Assembly: GCA_023144675.1 (NCBI GenBank)
Contig: JAGLFE010000538.1
Coordinates: forward strand, 1 to 7,466
DNA from: Thiomargarita sp.
GTDB taxonomy: Bacteria; Pseudomonadota; Gammaproteobacteria; Beggiatoales; Beggiatoaceae
Direction of reading: 5' to 3'
DNA length: 7,466 bases
This document shows positions 5,247 to 7,466 of the stretch, in pieces (the first letter of the stretch is position 1; every line of letters begins with the position of its first letter). The notes under the pieces are model-generated. The model was not told the DNA's origin and did not search any database. It saw only the letters and a program-made list of their open reading frames with translations. The position numbers and the translations under genes were made by a program.

Positions 5247-7211
5247 CTAAATATAAAATACTATAACAGTGATGATAAATGAACTTACCAAAATCATAGG
5301 CCAAAAAAGGAGTTTGGAGATTAATCCATCTCGATAATAACCAATACTAATTCTATATCGATATAGAAAAAAACTAATCGTAGTAAATAAAAGACTACAA
5401 TAAATAACTAAATAAAAAAATTCAAGATAAAGTAATTCTGGAGTCATAATTGAGCCTCTTAGCCGAATATGAGCCAGTAAAATACCAAAAAACAAACCGA
5501 TTAAGGAACGAATAAAGGTTGAAGTTTTACCTAACCACATAAGCAATGAAAATAATATACTGGATATAATTACAAGTGGTAACACATTAGTAATAAAAGG
5601 AGCTAAAAATTCTCGTTTCAAAAAAATGGTAAAAAATAAATGGGAAAAATCTTCATATCCAGCATAATTTTCAATACCTAAGTTGGTATTTTCATAATTA
5701 CTTCGATAATTAAAAAAGCTTTTAAAAATAAGCCAACCAGGTAAAACTACTTCTTGCTTTATACCTGGGCGAACGGTTGGATTAGTAATTTTATAAGCTT
5801 CCAGGTCTGGTATTAAAATTACATTTTGATCAAAATCTTTATGTACAATCTTTAAGTTTAATTCTCTTCTATCCAAAGGATATTTGGCGTGATAAAACTG
5901 ATGACGTATTACTGCATTAAAATTCCAGCCAATTATTTCAGTCCGCCCCTTTTTTAGCCGATATGATTCAATCATTTCACTTGATTGAGCTTCTGGAAAA
6001 CTGAAACCACGAGATAATCCATCATGAATATTATCCGTGTATTTTTGCCAAATATAGCCAGTAAAAGTAACATCATTGACATCAATATCAGGAAATTTAA
6101 TTGATTCAATAAAAATACCTGTAGGCACGTAGAAAAATTCTTCTTTATCGGCAGATTGGGACAGCAAAAATTTTTCTAAGCCAGTATTGTCAACAATCAT
6201 AGTACTACCGACTTGTTCTTGAAAGGATGCTGTTTGAGCTAAATACCAAATAAAACCTATTCCAGCAATTAATAATAAACTAGATACAATAACAACTTTC
6301 CATAAACTACCGGTTCTTCCTTTATCAACTCGAAAAATTAGCATTACCAACAATACTAAAAAAATAATAACGGTAACACAAACCCAAATTAATTGCTGTC
6401 GTAGCGAATTAGTTTCTAAAATGTTTTTGAAAAAAACTACTCCAATTGACCAATGGGTAGATGGAATAAATTGGTAAAATATCCAAGCTGATTGTCCAGT
6501 AAGTTGGTCAATATAATTAATTACTCCATTTTCTCCATCAATTGCCTGTTCTGCAAAGCGTCTTAACGCATTATCATGATATGATTCAGCGAGATGGAAT
6601 ATAGTTTGACGATTTTTAGTATAGTCGTCAATAGGATGGGCAATAAAAACTCCAGCTTCCGATAAAATAAAACCATAACCACTTGGACCTAATTCAAGCG
6701 AAGTCATCAAAGTTTTAATATCGCTAGAAAGATAATCAATAAATACCATACCTGTTGTTATTTTACTATTTTTTGTTGAATCAAAATAGGTAATGGGTAC
6801 AGTAAAAACTTGTAATAAATCTTTTTTTAATTGTTTTTTATCTTCTCGGCTTACGTAATAAGGGGTTAATAATCTTTTTTGGGGATGATTAACGTAAGGT
6901 ACAAAAGCTACTCCAATACCAAATAAATTAGGAGTGGTAGCTAAAGTTTCATTTAATCGTTTTAACAGTTCTTGTCTTTGTAATTGTCCAGAACTAATAT
7001 CATCTGCAATAGTGTGGGCAATAGATGATAATTCATCAAATATAGCATTAATTTGTTTGGTTACTTCTAAAGTTTCTTGTTGAGCATGGTCTTTAGCCAC
7101 TTGCATTTTTTGATTTTTTTCATGGACATAATTAAAAATCAAAAGCATAACAATCAAGAAACTTAAAGTACAAAAAAATAATAGTATTTTAAAAACATGT
7201 TGAATCCACAT
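5247..7211 (-). CDS. Cache sensor fused to a pentameric ligand-gated ion channel-like (Pro-loop) module
   Basis: This 654-residue protein has about seven membrane helices. Helix 1 (about 7-28) is followed by a periplasmic Cache domain (about 35-265), seen from ELGPSGYGFILSEAGVFIAHP-type spacing at 173-193 and HWSIGVVF at 253-260. Helices 2 and 3 (about 273-294 and 304-325) form a hairpin with a short basic cytoplasmic turn. Residues about 330-530 look like the beta-sandwich ectodomain of bacterial Pro-loop receptors: GYIWQKYTD at 385-393 and a Pro loop YPLD at 444-447 within FYHAKYPLDRRELNL, with no flanking cysteines. Four helices follow in channel order: M1 about 538-559 with the LPL motif (544-546) and a closing W559; M2 about 565-583; M3 about 592-616 after P591; and M4 about 632-653. 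I infer a pentameric channel whose opening could respond to two periplasmic domains. The similarity is from memory of GLIC/ELIC-type sequences, not a search. The alternative is a non-conducting sensor of the same fold. No ribosome site is visible, but an in-frame stop (7224-7226) just upstream leaves this ATG as the start. Confidence 0.8.
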   Translation of the reverse strand: MWIQHVFKILLFFCTLSFLIVMLLIFNYVHEKNQKMQVAKDHAQQETLEVTKQINAIFDELSSIAHTIADDISSGQLQRQELLKRLNETLATTPNLFGIGVAFVPYVNHPQKRLLTPYYVSREDKKQLKKDLLQVFTVPITYFDSTKNSKITTGMVFIDYLSSDIKTLMTSLELGPSGYGFILSEAGVFIAHPIDDYTKNRQTIFHLAESYHDNALRRFAEQAIDGENGVINYIDQLTGQSAWIFYQFIPSTHWSIGVVFFKNILETNSLRQQLIWVCVTVIIFLVLLVMLIFRVDKGRTGSLWKVVIVSSLLLIAGIGFIWYLAQTASFQEQVGSTMIVDNTGLEKFLLSQSADKEEFFYVPTGIFIESIKFPDIDVNDVTFTGYIWQKYTDNIHDGLSRGFSFPEAQSSEMIESYRLKKGRTEIIGWNFNAVIRHQFYHAKYPLDRRELNLKIVHKDFDQNVILIPDLEAYKITNPTVRPGIKQEVVLPGWLIFKSFFNYRSNYENTNLGIENYAGYEDFSHLFFTIFLKREFLAPFITNVLPLVIISSILFSLLMWLGKTSTFIRSLIGLFFGILLAHIRLRGSIMTPELLYLEFFYLVIYCSLLFTTISFFLYRYRISIGYYRDGLISKLLFWPMILVSSFIITVIVFYI

Positions 7212-7225
7212 AATATCTAATTGTT

Positions 7226-7253
7226 AATATATTTAGGAGTTACGCATTGATAA
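7226..7253 (-). promoter_or_regulatory. Candidate sigma-70 promoter for the Cache/channel gene
   Basis: On the minus strand TTATCA (7253-7248, 4 of 6 to the -35 consensus) is followed after 16 bp by TATATT (7231-7226, 5 of 6 to the -10 consensus). The predicted start lies about 10 nt before the ATG at 7211, giving a very short leader in keeping with the absence of a Shine-Dalgarno sequence. The spacer contains the agttacgca repeat end described separately, so an insertion may have shaped this promoter. Chance matching in AT-rich DNA remains possible. Confidence 0.35.
7235..7247. repeat. Solitary repeat end related to the MITE terminus
   Basis: The sequence aggagttacgcat shares the 9-mer agttacgca with both ends of the 130-bp element at 4319-4448. 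No exact partner is found within the window. A degraded partner (tgtaactacct near 7326-7336) could pair imperfectly, which would make a decayed element of about 100 bp, but this is weak. Alternatively it is the end of a larger element that begins or ends beyond the window, or a remnant left by excision. Confidence 0.4.
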
Positions 7254-7412
7254 GAAAGAATAAATATGTTCTGTACAAAAAACAAATAGTTGTAAAAGAA
7301 AAATGGAGTCTATTATAGAAAATAATGTAACTACCTACTAACTAAATTTAACAAAAAAGTTTTAGGATTAAAATTTTTAGATATAGTTGATACACTTTGC
7401 AAACTCAACACC

Positions 7413-7466
7413 TCCTACGATTATAAATTATTTAATTAATATTGTAGGATGCTGCTGAGGAACGAA
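7413..7466. repeat. Partial dispersed palindromic repeat at the right edge
   Basis: The last 23 bases, gtaggatgctgctgaggaacgaa (7444-7466), resemble from memory the first half of gtaggatgc...gaggaacgaa...gcatc palindromic repeats scattered in some gammaproteobacterial genomes. If so, the next bases outside the window should be close to gcagcatc, pairing with gatgctgc at 7448-7455. A shorter inverted pair, tcctac (7413-7418) with gtagga (7444-7449), encloses an AT-rich loop just before it. The remainder of the 255-bp gap upstream of the Cache/channel gene (7254-7412) shows no gene or other clear feature. Confidence 0.45.

Noticed and set aside
5622..6224. The segment after helix 3 as a second Cache domain
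   Set aside because: It lacks the Cache-type Gly-Tyr-Gly-Phe and His-Pro pattern seen in the first domain. The Pro loop and the four following helices fit a Pro-loop receptor ectodomain better.
7235..7340. A second complete MITE between aggagttacgca and tgtaactacct
   Set aside because: The two ends pair only with gaps and mismatches and no target duplication is visible, so only a solitary repeat end is reported.
1..7466. CRISPR arrays, tRNA or rRNA genes, transposase genes
   Set aside because: No regularly spaced repeats, no recognisable tRNA or rRNA sequence, and no transposase motif was found on either strand.

Overview
The window is a low-GC stretch (roughly 30% by eye) from what is most likely a gammaproteobacterium. 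The clearest lineage marker is the 5' end of rpoN (sigma-54) at the left edge, whose region I reads like gammaproteobacterial RpoN. The low GC, the many periplasmic Cache sensors and the short dispersed palindromic repeats would fit a Thiotrichales-type sulfur bacterium (Beggiatoa/Thioploca/Thiomargarita-like). That placement is an impression and is not proven by the sequence.

All five genes lie on the minus strand, so the transcription order runs from high to low coordinates. (1) 7211-5247 encodes a 654-residue membrane protein in which a periplasmic Cache sensor is joined, through a two-helix hairpin, to a module that reads like a pentameric ligand-gated ion channel (Pro-loop receptor: beta-sandwich ectodomain plus four membrane helices). 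(2) 5171-4509 encodes a secreted rhodanese-like protein with two cysteine motifs. (3) A 130-bp MITE-like element lies at 4319-4448 in the gap that follows. (4) 4219-2738 encodes a tandem-Cache (Cache_2 type) membrane sensor with no recognisable output domain. (5) 2643-436 encodes a diguanylate cyclase with a duplicated periplasmic motif, HAMP, PAS and a complete GGDEF domain with its inhibitory site. (6) 302-1 is the truncated rpoN start.

Genes 4 and 5 are separated by 94 bp with no convincing terminator and may be cotranscribed: a sensor without an output beside a cyclase with its own sensor. Genes 1 and 2 are separated by 75 bp and may also be cotranscribed. The common theme is envelope sensing: three proteins carry periplasmic input domains, with outputs that are plausibly ion flux (gene 1) and cyclic-di-GMP (gene 5). 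That the five genes act in one pathway is inference from proximity only.

The right end (7212-7466) has no gene. It holds a candidate promoter overlapping a solitary repeat end related to the MITE terminus, and the first half of what looks like a dispersed palindromic repeat cut by the window edge. No tRNA, rRNA, CRISPR array or transposase gene was seen.

The item most worth pursuing is the Cache/ligand-gated-channel fusion.
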